Shown here one piece after another: positions 18,226-27,252 of a stretch of 64,000 nucleotides of DNA. Below the pieces are notes generated by a model. The model was not told where the DNA came from. It made no database searches and saw only the letters and a program-made list of their open reading frames with translations. This DNA is from Litoreibacter halocynthiae (GTDB taxonomy: Bacteria > Pseudomonadota > Alphaproteobacteria > Rhodobacterales > Rhodobacteraceae), in contig NZ_SOBH01000002.1 of assembly GCF_004365635.1 (NCBI RefSeq), forward strand, positions 248,001-312,000, read 5' to 3'. Every line of letters starts with the position of its first letter. Position 1 is the stretch's first letter. A program made the translations under genes and the position numbers.

Positions 18226-20429
18226 TCAGGCGTGTGGGTCAGCTCGGGCACATCACCTGCCCCTGCTGACCCGCGGCCAGACAGCGACGGGTTCTCCATA
18301 AAGAACCGATGGCAATTGAACGGGTTCTCCTGCCCTTCGACATCAGCCCGCACATAGGAGCCATCCGGCGACAGGATCCAGCTTTGCGCCGTGTCGGCCA
18401 GATTGGCTGCCATGATCTGGCTCATCACTTGTGCCTGCACCGTCTTATTGGTGATCTCGACCAGAGTTTCCACACGACGGTTCAGGTTGCGACCCATCCA
18501 GTCAGCCGACGACATATAAACCTTGGCCTTCTTCGATGGCAGCCCGTGCCCGTTGCCAAAACACACGATGCGGGAATGCTCCAAGAAGCGCCCGACGATG
18601 GATTTGACACGGATATTCTCGCTCAGCCCTTTGATGCCGGGCCGCACGGCGCAAATCCCGCGCACAACGAGGCTGATCTTCACTCCCGCCTGCGAGGCAC
18701 GATACAGTGCATCGATCACGTCGGCTTCGACAACCGCGTTCATCTTCGCCCAGATTTCCGCAGGCTTGCCATCAGCTGCATAACCCGCCTCTTTGTCGAT
18801 CATCTTGATCAGCTTCTGCTTCATGCCCGTAGGTGACAGATACAGGTTCTCAAGATGCTCCGGCTGCGCGTATCCACCGATATAGTTGAACACTTTGGTC
18901 GCATCGCGGCCCAGCGACGCGTCACAGGTAAACAGGCTCAGGTCGGTATAAATCCGCGCCGTGATCGGGTGATAGTTGCCGGTCCCGTAATGCGTGTAGG
19001 TTACCAGCGTGTCGCCCTCGCGGCGGACCACGGTGCTGATCTTCGCGTGAGTTTTGTAATTGATGAACCCGTAGACCACATGCGCGCCAGAGCGTTCCAG
19101 CTTGCGCGATTGGCGAATGTTGGCGGCCTCGTCAAACCGCGCTTTCAGTTCCACCAAGGCGGTGACGGATTTGCCATTCTCGGCGGCTTCACACAAGGCA
19201 TCCACAATCGGGCTCTCGTTCGAGGTCCGGTAGAGCGTCTGCTTGATCGCCACCACATTCGGATCCCGCGCGGCTTGCGCCAGAAAGCGGATCACCATGT
19301 CAAAGCTCTCATAGGGGTGATGAAGCAGCATGTCTTTCTGGCGAATGGCCGCAAACATGTCGCCGTCATTGTCCTGCACCCGTTCCGGCACACGCGGGCT
19401 AAACGATGGCCAAAGCAAATCAGGTGGTGCGGCGGACACCAGTTCGCTCAGGTCAGACAGGCCGATCATCCCCGAAATCTCGATCACGTCGGTTTCGGTC
19501 ACTTCCAGCGCTTTCATCACCAGATTGCGCAGTTTCGTAGGCGCGCCGGAACTGATTTTAAGCCGGACAACTTCACCGCGCCGACGCCGCTTCAACGCCA
19601 CCTCGAATTCGCGCACGAGGTCTTCGGCCTCTTCCTCGACCTCCAGATCGCTGTCGCGCAGCAGGCGGAACGCGCAATGCCCGACGGCATGATACCCCGG
19701 AAACATCTCGCTGATCTTGATGGTGAGCAACTGCTCCATCGGCAGGAAGCGCTGTTGGCCCGGCTCGCAGGGCAATGAAATGAAGCGTTCGATCTGCGCA
19801 GGGATTGGCAGCAGCGCCTGCAAGGTGCGACCGTCGCTGGCACGCTCCAGTTGCAACGCCAAAGAGAAGCCTTCGTTAGGGATAAACGGAAACGGGTGCG
19901 CAGGGTCAATCGCCAGCGGCGATAGCACCGGAAACACGTTCGACATGAAATAACGGTCAAGGAATTCGCGATCCTTTGGGGTCACATCTTCGGCGTCCAG
20001 CAGCCAGATACCGCTGGCCTCCATCTCGTCTTTCAGGGCTTCCCAAACGGCGTCCTGCTTGGTGATCAGGGCGCGGGCGTTCTGGTCAATGAGCACAAGC
20101 TGCTCTTCTGGCGTCCGTCCGTCGGAGGACGGCGTGCGGTTGCCCGCATTGGCCAGCTCGCGCAGACCCGCGACGCGCACGGTATAGAACTCGTCCAGAT
20201 TGGTCGAAGAAATCGCCAAAAAGCGCACACGCTCCATCAGGGGAACGCGCGGATTCGCGGCCTCGTCCAGCACACGCCAATTGAACGCGAGCCAGCTCAG
20301 TTCGCGATTGAAAAACCGGGAAGGCCCCTGCGTGTCGAGATCAGCGATCTCCACTGGTTCGGGGTAGCCGGATGTCAGAAAGTCAGCACCACACATAGGA
20401 AGCGTCTTGATTTGAGAATGTAAGGTCAC
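18222..20429 (-). CDS. ppk: Polyphosphate kinase 1
   Basis: Polymerises the gamma-phosphate of ATP into polyphosphate (reversible). The 735 residues include the PPK1 N-terminal segment FFNRELSWLAFNWRVL, the middle domain, and the C-terminal catalytic domains with the two phosphohistidine motifs, TKVFNYIGGY and HAKISTVVRREGD. The start is uncertain between GTG 20429 and ATG 20396; neither has a clear ribosome-binding site. It follows hdaA after 48 bases on the same strand, and that run begins at the PerM gene. Confidence 0.93.
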   Translation of the reverse strand: MTLHSQIKTLPMCGADFLTSGYPEPVEIADLDTQGPSRFFNRELSWLAFNWRVLDEAANPRVPLMERVRFLAISSTNLDEFYTVRVAGLRELANAGNRTPSSDGRTPEEQLVLIDQNARALITKQDAVWEALKDEMEASGIWLLDAEDVTPKDREFLDRYFMSNVFPVLSPLAIDPAHPFPFIPNEGFSLALQLERASDGRTLQALLPIPAQIERFISLPCEPGQQRFLPMEQLLTIKISEMFPGYHAVGHCAFRLLRDSDLEVEEEAEDLVREFEVALKRRRRGEVVRLKISSGAPTKLRNLVMKALEVTETDVIEISGMIGLSDLSELVSAAPPDLLWPSFSPRVPERVQDNDGDMFAAIRQKDMLLHHPYESFDMVIRFLAQAARDPNVVAIKQTLYRTSNESPIVDALCEAAENGKSVTALVELKARFDEAANIRQSRKLERSGAHVVYGFINYKTHAKISTVVRREGDTLVTYTHYGTGNYHPITARIYTDLSLFTCDASLGRDATKVFNYIGGYAQPEHLENLYLSPTGMKQKLIKMIDKEAGYAADGKPAEIWAKMNAVVEADVIDALYRASQAGVKISLVVRGICAVRPGIKGLSENIRVKSIVGRFLEHSRIVCFGNGHGLPSKKAKVYMSSADWMGRNLNRRVETLVEITNKTVQAQVMSQIMAANLADTAQSWILSPDGSYVRADVEGQENPFNCHRFFMENPSLSGRGSAGAGDVPELTHTPD

Positions 20430-20477
20430 GATGACGAATGTGCGGATTTTGCGCGCCGGAGTCCAGATGGCTGGCGC

Positions 20478-21149
20478 TTATTCACGTGCGATCTCGGCCA
20501 AAACGTCACGGGCCAACCCTTTGCCAATCGGGCGTTTCTCGGCCAGCGCACGGGCGTCCATGGTCTCGACAAACCCGCGCACCGCGTCAAAGCTGCGCGG
20601 CAATCTTGGCAGGATGTAGTTTAGAAGGTCAGGTTTCAGCGCGATCTGGCGATCGGAAAACATTTTCATCACCAGCGCCATCAGCAACGCGTCATCCAAT
20701 GCCTCCAACGTGGCGATGGAGGTGCCCTCCATCCGGCTTCGCAGGTCTGGCAGCGCAAACTCGATCCGAGCCGGTGCACGGGCAGACGTGACCAGCATAG
20801 GCTGCCCCGCCTCCTGCATCAGGTTATGCATATGAAACGCCTGCGTCTCCGCGGTGCGATCACCGGCGATCAGGTGCAGGTCTTCGATAACCAGCGGTCC
20901 CTGCGCCAACGCTACCGGATCATCCAACGCATCCGCGCGCGCAATCCGCGCGCCTGTTTCATGCGCCCAGACCATCGCCAGATGGGTTTTACCGGACCCT
21001 GTCGGCCCTACCAGAACCAGCTTGTTCAATGGCCAGTTGAGCCAGTTTTCAACCGCAGCCACGGCCAACGCATTCGCACCGGACACGAAATAATCTTCGC
21101 GCCCCAGCGCCTCTTTGGCGGGTAGGGAAAAGGTCAATTGTTCAGACAT
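20478..21149 (-). CDS. hdaA: HdaA, DnaA-related replication regulator
   Basis: AAA+ protein of 223 residues homologous to DnaA domain III, lacking the DNA-binding domain. In Caulobacter the HdaA protein, bound to the sliding clamp, stimulates ATP hydrolysis by DnaA and prevents over-initiation. Visible: the N-terminal clamp-binding-like QLTFSLP (residues 4-10), P-loop GPTGSGKT, Walker B-like VIEDLH, and sensor segments in the C-terminal lid. The ATG at 21149 is chosen because QLTFSLP follows directly. It lies 4 bases after the PerM stop, probably co-transcribed with it and ppk. Confidence 0.88.
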   Translation of the reverse strand: MSEQLTFSLPAKEALGREDYFVSGANALAVAAVENWLNWPLNKLVLVGPTGSGKTHLAMVWAHETGARIARADALDDPVALAQGPLVIEDLHLIAGDRTAETQAFHMHNLMQEAGQPMLVTSARAPARIEFALPDLRSRMEGTSIATLEALDDALLMALVMKMFSDRQIALKPDLLNYILPRLPRSFDAVRGFVETMDARALAEKRPIGKGLARDVLAEIARE

Positions 21150-21153
21150 GGTG

Positions 21154-22233
21154 TTAACTGTCGCCTTCCGGCTCTTCGTCGCGATCCAGTCCCTTATAGA
21201 GGAGGCTTGAACGGTACTGCTCCGTCCCAAAGCGCGCCACGACACCCAACGACGCCGCAACTGGTACGGCTACGAGCATGCCCACAAAGCCGAACAATGT
21301 GCCAAAGACCGACAAGGAAAACATCAGCCAGACAGGGTGTAAGCCGACACTTTCGCCGACCAGTTTTGGCGTCAGCACGTTCCCTTCCAGAAACTGCCCT
21401 GCCACAAAGACGGCGGCCACGGCCCCGATCATCGCGGGCTCACCCCAGAACTGGAACAGGGCCAAGCCAACCGCCAAGACACCGCCAATGACGGCGCCGA
21501 CATAGGGAATGAATGAAATCAGCCCGGCAATAAACCCGACCACCAGCCCGAACTGGAGGCCAACCAGCATCAAGCCGACCGCGTAGAACACACCGAGGAT
21601 GGAGCACACCGTGAGTTGTCCACGCACAAAGCTGGCAAGGGTTTTGTCGATCTCCCCCGCGATCCTGCGGACCTGAGGCGCGTGGTCGCGTGGCAGCAAT
21701 GTGTCGATTTTGGCGATAAGGTTGTCCCAGTCGAGCAACATGTAGAACGCCACTACAGGCACCACGACGATAAATACAACGGCGTTGATGACCCCTAGGG
21801 CCGAGGAAAACACGCTTTGAGCAAAGGCGCCGCCCCGCTCTTGAATGGTCGCTCCGATGGAGGACAGCGACTGGCGCAATGTCGAGTTTGCATCCCCCAG
21901 ATCGGGAAACCGCTCTGACAGGAAGTCACGCAGACGCGCAAACAGGTCCGGCGCGCTCTCGAACAGGCCTGCCGCTTGGCTGACGATCATCGGGATAATC
22001 AAAACCGCCATCAGAATGAATACCAAGATCGCCACAAGGCTGATAACCGTCGTGGCCACAACACGGCTGGCGCCCATGCGCTCCAGCCGGTCGGCCAACG
22101 GGTCCAGCCCGTAGGCAATAGCGCCACCGACGATAAAGGGCAGCATGACGTCGCCCAGATACCACAACGCCAAAAGGAACACCGCAGTCGCGATGCCCCA
22201 ATATTTTGCCTGCTCGCGGACTGGTAGCGCCAT
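21154..22233 (-). CDS. AI-2E/PerM family membrane permease
   Basis: Integral membrane protein of the AI-2 exporter family (PerM/YdiK-like), 359 residues with about eight hydrophobic segments. A conserved C-terminal block GFIAGLISFIPYVGAVIGG is visible, then further helices and a short acidic tail. Members export small molecules or sodium; the name says little about substrate here. The ATG at 22233 is preferred over 22245 because GAGGG stands 6 bases before it. The gene pairs with hdaA in many Rhodobacterales (from memory). Confidence 0.85.
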   Translation of the reverse strand: MALPVREQAKYWGIATAVFLLALWYLGDVMLPFIVGGAIAYGLDPLADRLERMGASRVVATTVISLVAILVFILMAVLIIPMIVSQAAGLFESAPDLFARLRDFLSERFPDLGDANSTLRQSLSSIGATIQERGGAFAQSVFSSALGVINAVVFIVVVPVVAFYMLLDWDNLIAKIDTLLPRDHAPQVRRIAGEIDKTLASFVRGQLTVCSILGVFYAVGLMLVGLQFGLVVGFIAGLISFIPYVGAVIGGVLAVGLALFQFWGEPAMIGAVAAVFVAGQFLEGNVLTPKLVGESVGLHPVWLMFSLSVFGTLFGFVGMLVAVPVAASLGVVARFGTEQYRSSLLYKGLDRDEEPEGDS

Positions 22234-22344
22234 AATATCCCTCATTTCCCGTTCAGATGTGACCTATGGAACGGCGGGTTTCAAGGCTTCCGCTCGAATG
22301 TAACCGAAAACTTGTTACGCGAACGGGCGTTTTGCGTTTAGGCA

Positions 22345-22860
22345 TTACCCGGTCAGGGACGCAAAGCGCCAATCCTCGACCGCGATGACCAGTGCCAGAG
22401 CCAACAGGGTGATCGTTGGATAAAAGCCGGCTGCGAACCCGAAGGCCCGTAGCGGCGACGAGATGTGATAGCCCAGCCAGAACAACAATCGCGTCACACC
22501 GAAGGATGCGCCCAATAGCAACACCGGCCCTGCCCCCAATGTGAGCCCGATAAACGGCCACAAGGTCAAATTGAGCACCAGTTGTTCCACCGAGTTACGC
22601 AACACACGTTGGTCAATCTCGGCGGCGGACCCTTCCTGATACGGCTCGCCATCAATGATCGCATCATCAAAGAACCGCCGCTGGGCCAAGCGGCCGATCA
22701 TCAACAACAGCACAATGCCACAAGGCAAAAGCGACCAAGCCATGGCGTCCACCAGCGGCATCTTCACATGCCATGACACCTGACGCGACAACGGTATCGC
22801 CGCCAGCGCCCAACCAGCGCCGGCACCCATCCCCATCAGGATGAGCGCCCGCTTGCCCAT
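22345..22860 (-). CDS. MAPEG-family membrane protein
   Basis: The 171 residues form four hydrophobic segments with NSVEQLVLNLTLWP and FGVTRLLFWLGYH, which resemble the MAPEG family (microsomal glutathione transferase / leukotriene synthase fold). Bacterial members are mostly uncharacterised. Its start codon overlaps the mutase stop by one base (TGATG), so it is expressed with the methylmalonyl-CoA mutase, though no metabolic link is evident. Confidence 0.7.
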   Translation of the reverse strand: MGKRALILMGMGAGAGWALAAIPLSRQVSWHVKMPLVDAMAWSLLPCGIVLLLMIGRLAQRRFFDDAIIDGEPYQEGSAAEIDQRVLRNSVEQLVLNLTLWPFIGLTLGAGPVLLLGASFGVTRLLFWLGYHISSPLRAFGFAAGFYPTITLLALALVIAVEDWRFASLTG

Positions 22861-24992
22861 CAGCTGCGCGCCTTGCGGATCAAGGCGAGGATGTCCTTCG
22901 CTGCCTCTGGGATATTTGTTCCCGGCCCAAAGATGGCTTTCACGCCTGCCTTGTAGAGGAAGTCATAATCCTGCTGGGGGATTACCCCGCCGCAGATCAC
23001 CAGAATGTCGCCTGCACCGGCGGCGTTCAAAGCCTCGACAAGTTTGGGGGCCAAGGTTTTGTGCCCCGCCGCCTGAGAACTAATCCCAATGACATGCACA
23101 TCGTTGTCCACCGCATCCTGTGCGGCCTCTTCCGGCGTCTGGAACAATGGCCCCACATCGACGTCGAAGCCAATATCGGCAAAGGCCGTGGCGATCACTT
23201 TGGCGCCACGGTCATGCCCGTCCTGCCCCATCTTCACCACCAGCATGCGCGGGCGGCGGCCTTCTTCTTCGGCGAAGTCCTCCACGTCTTTCTGGATCGC
23301 GGCAAAGCCCTCGTCGCCCTCGTAGGCCGCGCCGTAGACGCCTGCCAAAGTCTTCACCTCCGCACGGTGGCGGCCGAATGCTTTTTCCATAGCCATGCTG
23401 ATTTCTCCAACAGTTGCCCGAGCCCGCGCGGCGTCCACCGCCAGCGCCAGAAGGTTTCCTTCACCGGATTTTGCGCCCTCTTCCAACGCCGCCAAGGCCG
23501 CATCGCAAGCTGCTTGGTCCCGCGTGGCCTTGATCTTGTCGAGCCGCGCGATCTGGCTCAGCCGCACCGCGACGTTGTCCACGTCCAGAATGTCGATCGG
23601 GTCTTCCTTGTCCAAACGGAACTTGTTGACGCCGACGATCACTTCCTCGCCACGATCCACCTGCGCTTGACGCAAAGCCGCCGCTTCCTCGATCCGCAGC
23701 TTGGGCATGCCGGAGGCCACAGCCTTGGTCATGCCGCCCATTTCCTCGATCTCTTCGATGATCTTCCACGCCTCATCCGCCAGATCGGAGGTCAGCTTTT
23801 CAACATAGTAAGACCCCGCCAGCGGATCGACGACCTTGGTCACCTTCGTCTCGTTCTGCAAGATCAACTGCGTATTCCGCGCAATCCGTGACGAGAACGC
23901 GGTGGGCAGCGCGATAGCCTCGTCGAACGAATTGGTGTGCAGTGATTGCGTCCCGCCCAGCACCGCCGACATGGCTTCGTAGGCCGTGCGCACGATGTTG
24001 TTGTAGGGGTCCTGCTCCTGCAACGACACGCCAGAGGTCTGGCAATGCGTCCGAAGCATCAGCGAGCCTTCCTTCTTGGGGTTAAACTCGCTCATGATCT
24101 TGTGCCAGAGGAACCGCGCCGCCCGCAGCTTGGCTGCCTCCATGAAGAAGTTCATGCCGATGGCGAAGAAGAACGACAACCGTCCCGCGAAAGCATCCAC
24201 ATCCATGCCGTTGGCAATCGCTGCGCGCACGTATTCGCGACCGTCTGCCAGCGTGAACGCCAGCTCCTGCACCAAATTCGCGCCAGCTTCCTGCATGTGG
24301 TAGCCGGAAATCGAGATCGAGTTGAATTTCGGCATGTCCGACGCGGTGAACGCGATGATATCCGACACGATCCGCATGGATGGCTCCGGCGGGTAGATAT
24401 AAGTGTTGCGGACCATGAATTCTTTGAGAATGTCGTTCTGGATGGTGCCGGACAGCACCGCGCGGTCATGGCCCTGCTCCTCGCCCGCGACGATAAACGA
24501 CGCAAGCACGGGGATCACCGCGCCGTTCATGGTCATCGACACCGATACCTTGTCCAGCGGGATGCCGTCGAACAGGATTTTCATGTCCTCCACGCTGTCA
24601 ATCGCCACACCGGCCTTGCCAACGTCGCCCACAACACGCTCGTGGTCGCTGTCATATCCACGGTGCGTCGCCAGATCGAACGCGACCGAGACGCCTTGCT
24701 GCCCCGCCTCCAGCGCCTTGCGGTAAAAGGCGTTCGACTCTTCAGCCGTCGAGAACCCCGCATATTGCCGGATCGTCCATGGACGCCCCGTATACATGGT
24801 CGAGCGCGGGCCGCGTGTGAACGGCCCCTCGCCCGGCATAGAGCCCATATGCTCCAATCCGGTCGCGTCCTGCTCGGTATAAACCGGCTGGATCGCGATG
24901 CCTTCGGGGCTGTTCCAAGTCAAGTCTTCCAAGGGGCGGCCGCGCAGCTCTTTTTCAGCGCGCGCTTCCCACGCTTCTTTCTTGTCGGTCAT
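22860..24992 (-). CDS. scpA: Methylmalonyl-CoA mutase (single-subunit)
   Basis: Adenosylcobalamin enzyme converting methylmalonyl-CoA to succinyl-CoA, the last step of propionyl-CoA assimilation. The 710 residues contain the substrate TIM barrel ([15 protein letters not shown] near the N-terminus; [20 protein letters not shown] in the middle) and the C-terminal B12 domain with DxHxxG at D591-H593-G596. The start has AAGGAAG 6 bases upstream. pccA and pccB lie downstream in the window; no epimerase gene is visible here. It needs cobalamin, for which cobS and cobT lie 20 kb away. Confidence 0.95.
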   Translation of the reverse strand: MTDKKEAWEARAEKELRGRPLEDLTWNSPEGIAIQPVYTEQDATGLEHMGSMPGEGPFTRGPRSTMYTGRPWTIRQYAGFSTAEESNAFYRKALEAGQQGVSVAFDLATHRGYDSDHERVVGDVGKAGVAIDSVEDMKILFDGIPLDKVSVSMTMNGAVIPVLASFIVAGEEQGHDRAVLSGTIQNDILKEFMVRNTYIYPPEPSMRIVSDIIAFTASDMPKFNSISISGYHMQEAGANLVQELAFTLADGREYVRAAIANGMDVDAFAGRLSFFFAIGMNFFMEAAKLRAARFLWHKIMSEFNPKKEGSLMLRTHCQTSGVSLQEQDPYNNIVRTAYEAMSAVLGGTQSLHTNSFDEAIALPTAFSSRIARNTQLILQNETKVTKVVDPLAGSYYVEKLTSDLADEAWKIIEEIEEMGGMTKAVASGMPKLRIEEAAALRQAQVDRGEEVIVGVNKFRLDKEDPIDILDVDNVAVRLSQIARLDKIKATRDQAACDAALAALEEGAKSGEGNLLALAVDAARARATVGEISMAMEKAFGRHRAEVKTLAGVYGAAYEGDEGFAAIQKDVEDFAEEEGRRPRMLVVKMGQDGHDRGAKVIATAFADIGFDVDVGPLFQTPEEAAQDAVDNDVHVIGISSQAAGHKTLAPKLVEALNAAGAGDILVICGGVIPQQDYDFLYKAGVKAIFGPGTNIPEAAKDILALIRKARS

Positions 24993-25905
24993 GGTGGCTT
25001 CCTTCTGTCATGTCTGCCCCGCCGAATGTATCTTCGGTCGGGTCGAGGTAGGTCACACGCGGCCCCGCTCCGGCCTTTAGCCAAGCGATGTCCGCACGGT
25101 AATCTTCTTGCAGCTTCCAAACCTGTTCGCTGTCGAACGGCATGTAGCGGGCGCCATGTCGTGCTGTGGCCAGCCTCAACGCCCCATCCAGATCACCGCG
25201 TTCTGCAGCAATCTCTGCGAGCGCTGCTGCTGGCGCAGAGGCATTGGATTTACACGGCTTTGCCATCGGCCCAAGTGCCACGGGCCGACCGGCGAGTGCC
25301 GCAACCAGCGGAGCCGGATTAGCGGCCCAGCCCTCAAACGGCCAGACCACAAGCTGCGCCATTGGGAACACATTCCCGATATCCACAATCACATCGTGCC
25401 AGCGGCGCGGCTGAGTGACCAACCGGTCCAAATCGGCGGTAGACGGCAAAGTCGCCCCCGCCTTCACTCGAAACGCCAGTTGCGAGGCCCAATGCAGATC
25501 ATATGCACGGATCGCCATGCCGATGCGCAAATCACGCCCCTCAAACGCAGAGCTAACCCGTTCAAGTCGGGCTGATAGCTGGCCATAGAGACGCACCGCC
25601 TCCAAATTCTGTGCCATGGTGCCGATAAGGTTTTCTTCGCTCAGAATAAGCTGCTGGACACCTGCCTGCTCCAGTCGCGCAAATTCCATGCGCAACCGAC
25701 CGCAGGAACGTTGACCAAGCTGCGCATCGCGCGCGCTCAGATGATGCGGGTTCTTCACAAGCCCCGCCAGAAGGCCACCGCGCGTGCGCTCCGGCCCCCA
25801 ATAGGCAATCCCGGCGCGGCGCAGCGCCGGTCGCTGGCCGTTCAGCATGACCTGAAGACCGGTCGAGCCCGTCCGATGCGCCCCAAGATGCAGGCAAATT
25901 TCCAC
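24955..25905 (-). CDS. Sulfotransferase-like P-loop protein
   Basis: The 316 residues open with [15 protein letters not shown] (about 4-18), a P-loop like the 5'-phosphosulfate-binding motif of sulfotransferases (HxGxHKTGTTxLQ). The rest ([18 protein letters not shown]) is compatible with that fold, but no characterised close relative is recognised, so the substrate is unknown. A GTG start at 25905 is chosen: GGGG lies 8 bases upstream and the P-loop begins at once. The frame stays open to 26655, where it runs antisense to the DUF4174 gene and is not credible. Its last 38 bases overlap the mutase start. Confidence 0.65.
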   Translation of the reverse strand: MEICLHLGAHRTGSTGLQVMLNGQRPALRRAGIAYWGPERTRGGLLAGLVKNPHHLSARDAQLGQRSCGRLRMEFARLEQAGVQQLILSEENLIGTMAQNLEAVRLYGQLSARLERVSSAFEGRDLRIGMAIRAYDLHWASQLAFRVKAGATLPSTADLDRLVTQPRRWHDVIVDIGNVFPMAQLVVWPFEGWAANPAPLVAALAGRPVALGPMAKPCKSNASAPAAALAEIAAERGDLDGALRLATARHGARYMPFDSEQVWKLQEDYRADIAWLKAGAGPRVTYLDPTEDTFGGADMTEGSHHDRQERSVGSAR

Positions 25906-26044
25906 AACAAACGCCCCTGTAGCACCTGTCGCCCTGTGCGACCGGCTGGAGCGTTTGTTGTCCGCCCAAAGGCTGACCATTGGCTTAACACGCGAGGCTG
26001 GCGCATTTGTGCGCAAGCGCACCATTCCATTCCCGAAATTGCCC

Positions 26045-26060
26045 CCTATATTAGGGGCAG
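26045..26060 (+). promoter_or_regulatory. -10-like element of the DUF4174 gene, copy 1
   Basis: CCTATATTAGGGGCAG stands 12 bases before the DUF4174 start codon and contains a TATATT hexamer. It is embedded in a perfect small inverted repeat CCCCTA-TAT-TAGGGG (26043-26057). An almost identical 16-mer occurs at 26582-26597. Confidence 0.45.
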
Positions 26061-26071
26061 AGGGAGCCTTC

Positions 26072-26548
26072 ATGAAACACGCTATCTTATTTGTTTTATC
26101 TGCATTTTTTGCCACCCAAACCCTGGCCGCAGGGTTGCCCGAAAACGTGTTGGACGACCCCACCGCAATTGGCCCATATGATGCAGTTGAGGCGAATTTG
26201 AGCGATTTTCTCTGGCTCAAACGCGCCGTTGTGGTCTTTGCTGACACTCCAGCCGATCCACGTTTCACCCGCCAGATCGAACTTTTGGAAGCGCGTCCGG
26301 CCCCCCTGATTGACCGCGATGTGGTGATCCTGATCGACTCAGACCCCAAAAACCCGTCCGAAATTCGCAACACACTGCGCCCGCGCGGGTTCATGATGGT
26401 CCTGATCGGTAAGGATGGCGAGGTGGAGCTGCGCAAGCCATCCCCTTGGGATGTGCGTGAAATCACCCGCGCCATCGACAAGATGCCACTGCGCTTGCAG
26501 GAACTGCGCGACAGACGGGCAGCACAAGACGCCGAATTGAACGATTGA
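26072..26548 (+). CDS. DUF4174 secreted protein
   Basis: The 158 residues start with a signal peptide (about 1-20, ending TLAAG). A thioredoxin-like DUF4174 domain follows: FLWLKRAVVVFADTPADPRF, then LIGKDGEVELRKPSPWDVREI. Such proteins are periplasmic and of unknown function. The start has GGGAG 6 bases upstream. Located between two minus-strand genes with its own promoter-like element. Confidence 0.82.
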   Translation: MKHAILFVLSAFFATQTLAAGLPENVLDDPTAIGPYDAVEANLSDFLWLKRAVVVFADTPADPRFTRQIELLEARPAPLIDRDVVILIDSDPKNPSEIRNTLRPRGFMMVLIGKDGEVELRKPSPWDVREITRAIDKMPLRLQELRDRRAAQDAELND

Positions 26549-26581
26549 GCGCCTGCTTCATTGCGCATTAACGCAAAGGCA

Positions 26582-26597
26582 CCTATATTAGGGACAG
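26582..26597 (+). promoter_or_regulatory. -10-like element, copy 2
   Basis: CCTATATTAGGGACAG matches 15 of 16 bases of the element at 26045. Here a plausible -35 (TTGCGC, at about 26559-26564) lies 17-19 bases before the TATATT. The only plus-strand reading frame it could serve is the 21-codon frame at 26641. Confidence 0.4.
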
Positions 26598-26640
26598 GAT
26601 CGGCATGGTGCCCATCCAGCAGACCAAGAGGTGAGCGATA

Positions 26641-26706
26641 TGTCCAGAACACCAAAATCTCCTCCCCCTATGACTGGTCAGACGGGTCCGCGACCCGGCT
26701 ACTAGG
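26641..26706 (+). CDS. Possible 21-residue peptide
   Basis: Short frame with AGAGGTGAG 4-8 bases before its ATG and a promoter-like element 44 bases upstream. It encodes a Pro-, Lys- and Gly-rich peptide beginning MSRTPKSPPP and ending PRPGY. Its last 39 bases are antisense to the end of the next gene. No family recognised; it could be chance. Confidence 0.3.
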
Positions 26707-27246
26707 GTTAGGCTCACGGCCCGTGCTGACGCGTAACGCGCGCAGGGCTCTTTCTCCACGTGCCAATGCTTCCTGCTTGAGGGCAATGTAGTCGGTATAC
26801 ATGCCGATGCGCTGCACCTGATCCATTTCCCGAAACAAATCGGAGCGCAGGTCGTCGATGATCGCGTCCACCGCGAACACCTGATTGTAGTAGCCTACGA
26901 CCGGCTGGATAACCTCCTCCGGCAGCAGGTGAATTTCTGCAACAAGCGCCGAAAACACCGTATCGTTGCGCTCGCTCGGGACCACGGGGGTATAGCTGTC
27001 GTCATCTTCCATGGCCCCGACAATGCGCTGCCACGTGGCCGTCAGGTCAAATTGCTTCAACGTCACCACGTAGTGATCGATCTCCGCAATCAACGCGGTC
27101 TGCACATCTTGCATTTTCTCCAGACGCCGCCGCCGCTCCCGCAGCCGGTTGCGATGGCCGTTATAGACCCACCCCACCGCCAAGAAGAGCCCGCCGACAA
27201 CTGCCTGCTGCACCCTTGGGTCGATGATGTTGTCGAAAACGGCCAT
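26668..27246 (-). CDS. Membrane-anchored protein of unknown function
   Basis: Not recognised. The 192 residues have one N-terminal transmembrane segment (about 12-30, AVVGGLFLAVGWVYNG). A strongly basic stretch (RNRLRERRRRLEK) and a helical, probably coiled cytosolic domain follow. The stop of pccA's upstream neighbours and this start lie only 6 bases from the pccA stop, so it is probably the downstream gene of the pccA operon. Confidence 0.75.
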   Translation of the reverse strand: MAVFDNIIDPRVQQAVVGGLFLAVGWVYNGHRNRLRERRRRLEKMQDVQTALIAEIDHYVVTLKQFDLTATWQRIVGAMEDDDSYTPVVPSERNDTVFSALVAEIHLLPEEVIQPVVGYYNQVFAVDAIIDDLRSDLFREMDQVQRIGMYTDYIALKQEALARGERALRALRVSTGREPNPSSRVADPSDQS

Positions 27247-27252
27247 CGCGAA

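Noticed and set aside
25906-26655. N-terminal extension of the sulfotransferase-like gene
   Set aside because: The open frame runs antisense through the DUF4174 gene, encodes Arg/Ser-rich sequence, and the P-loop begins right after the GTG at 25905.
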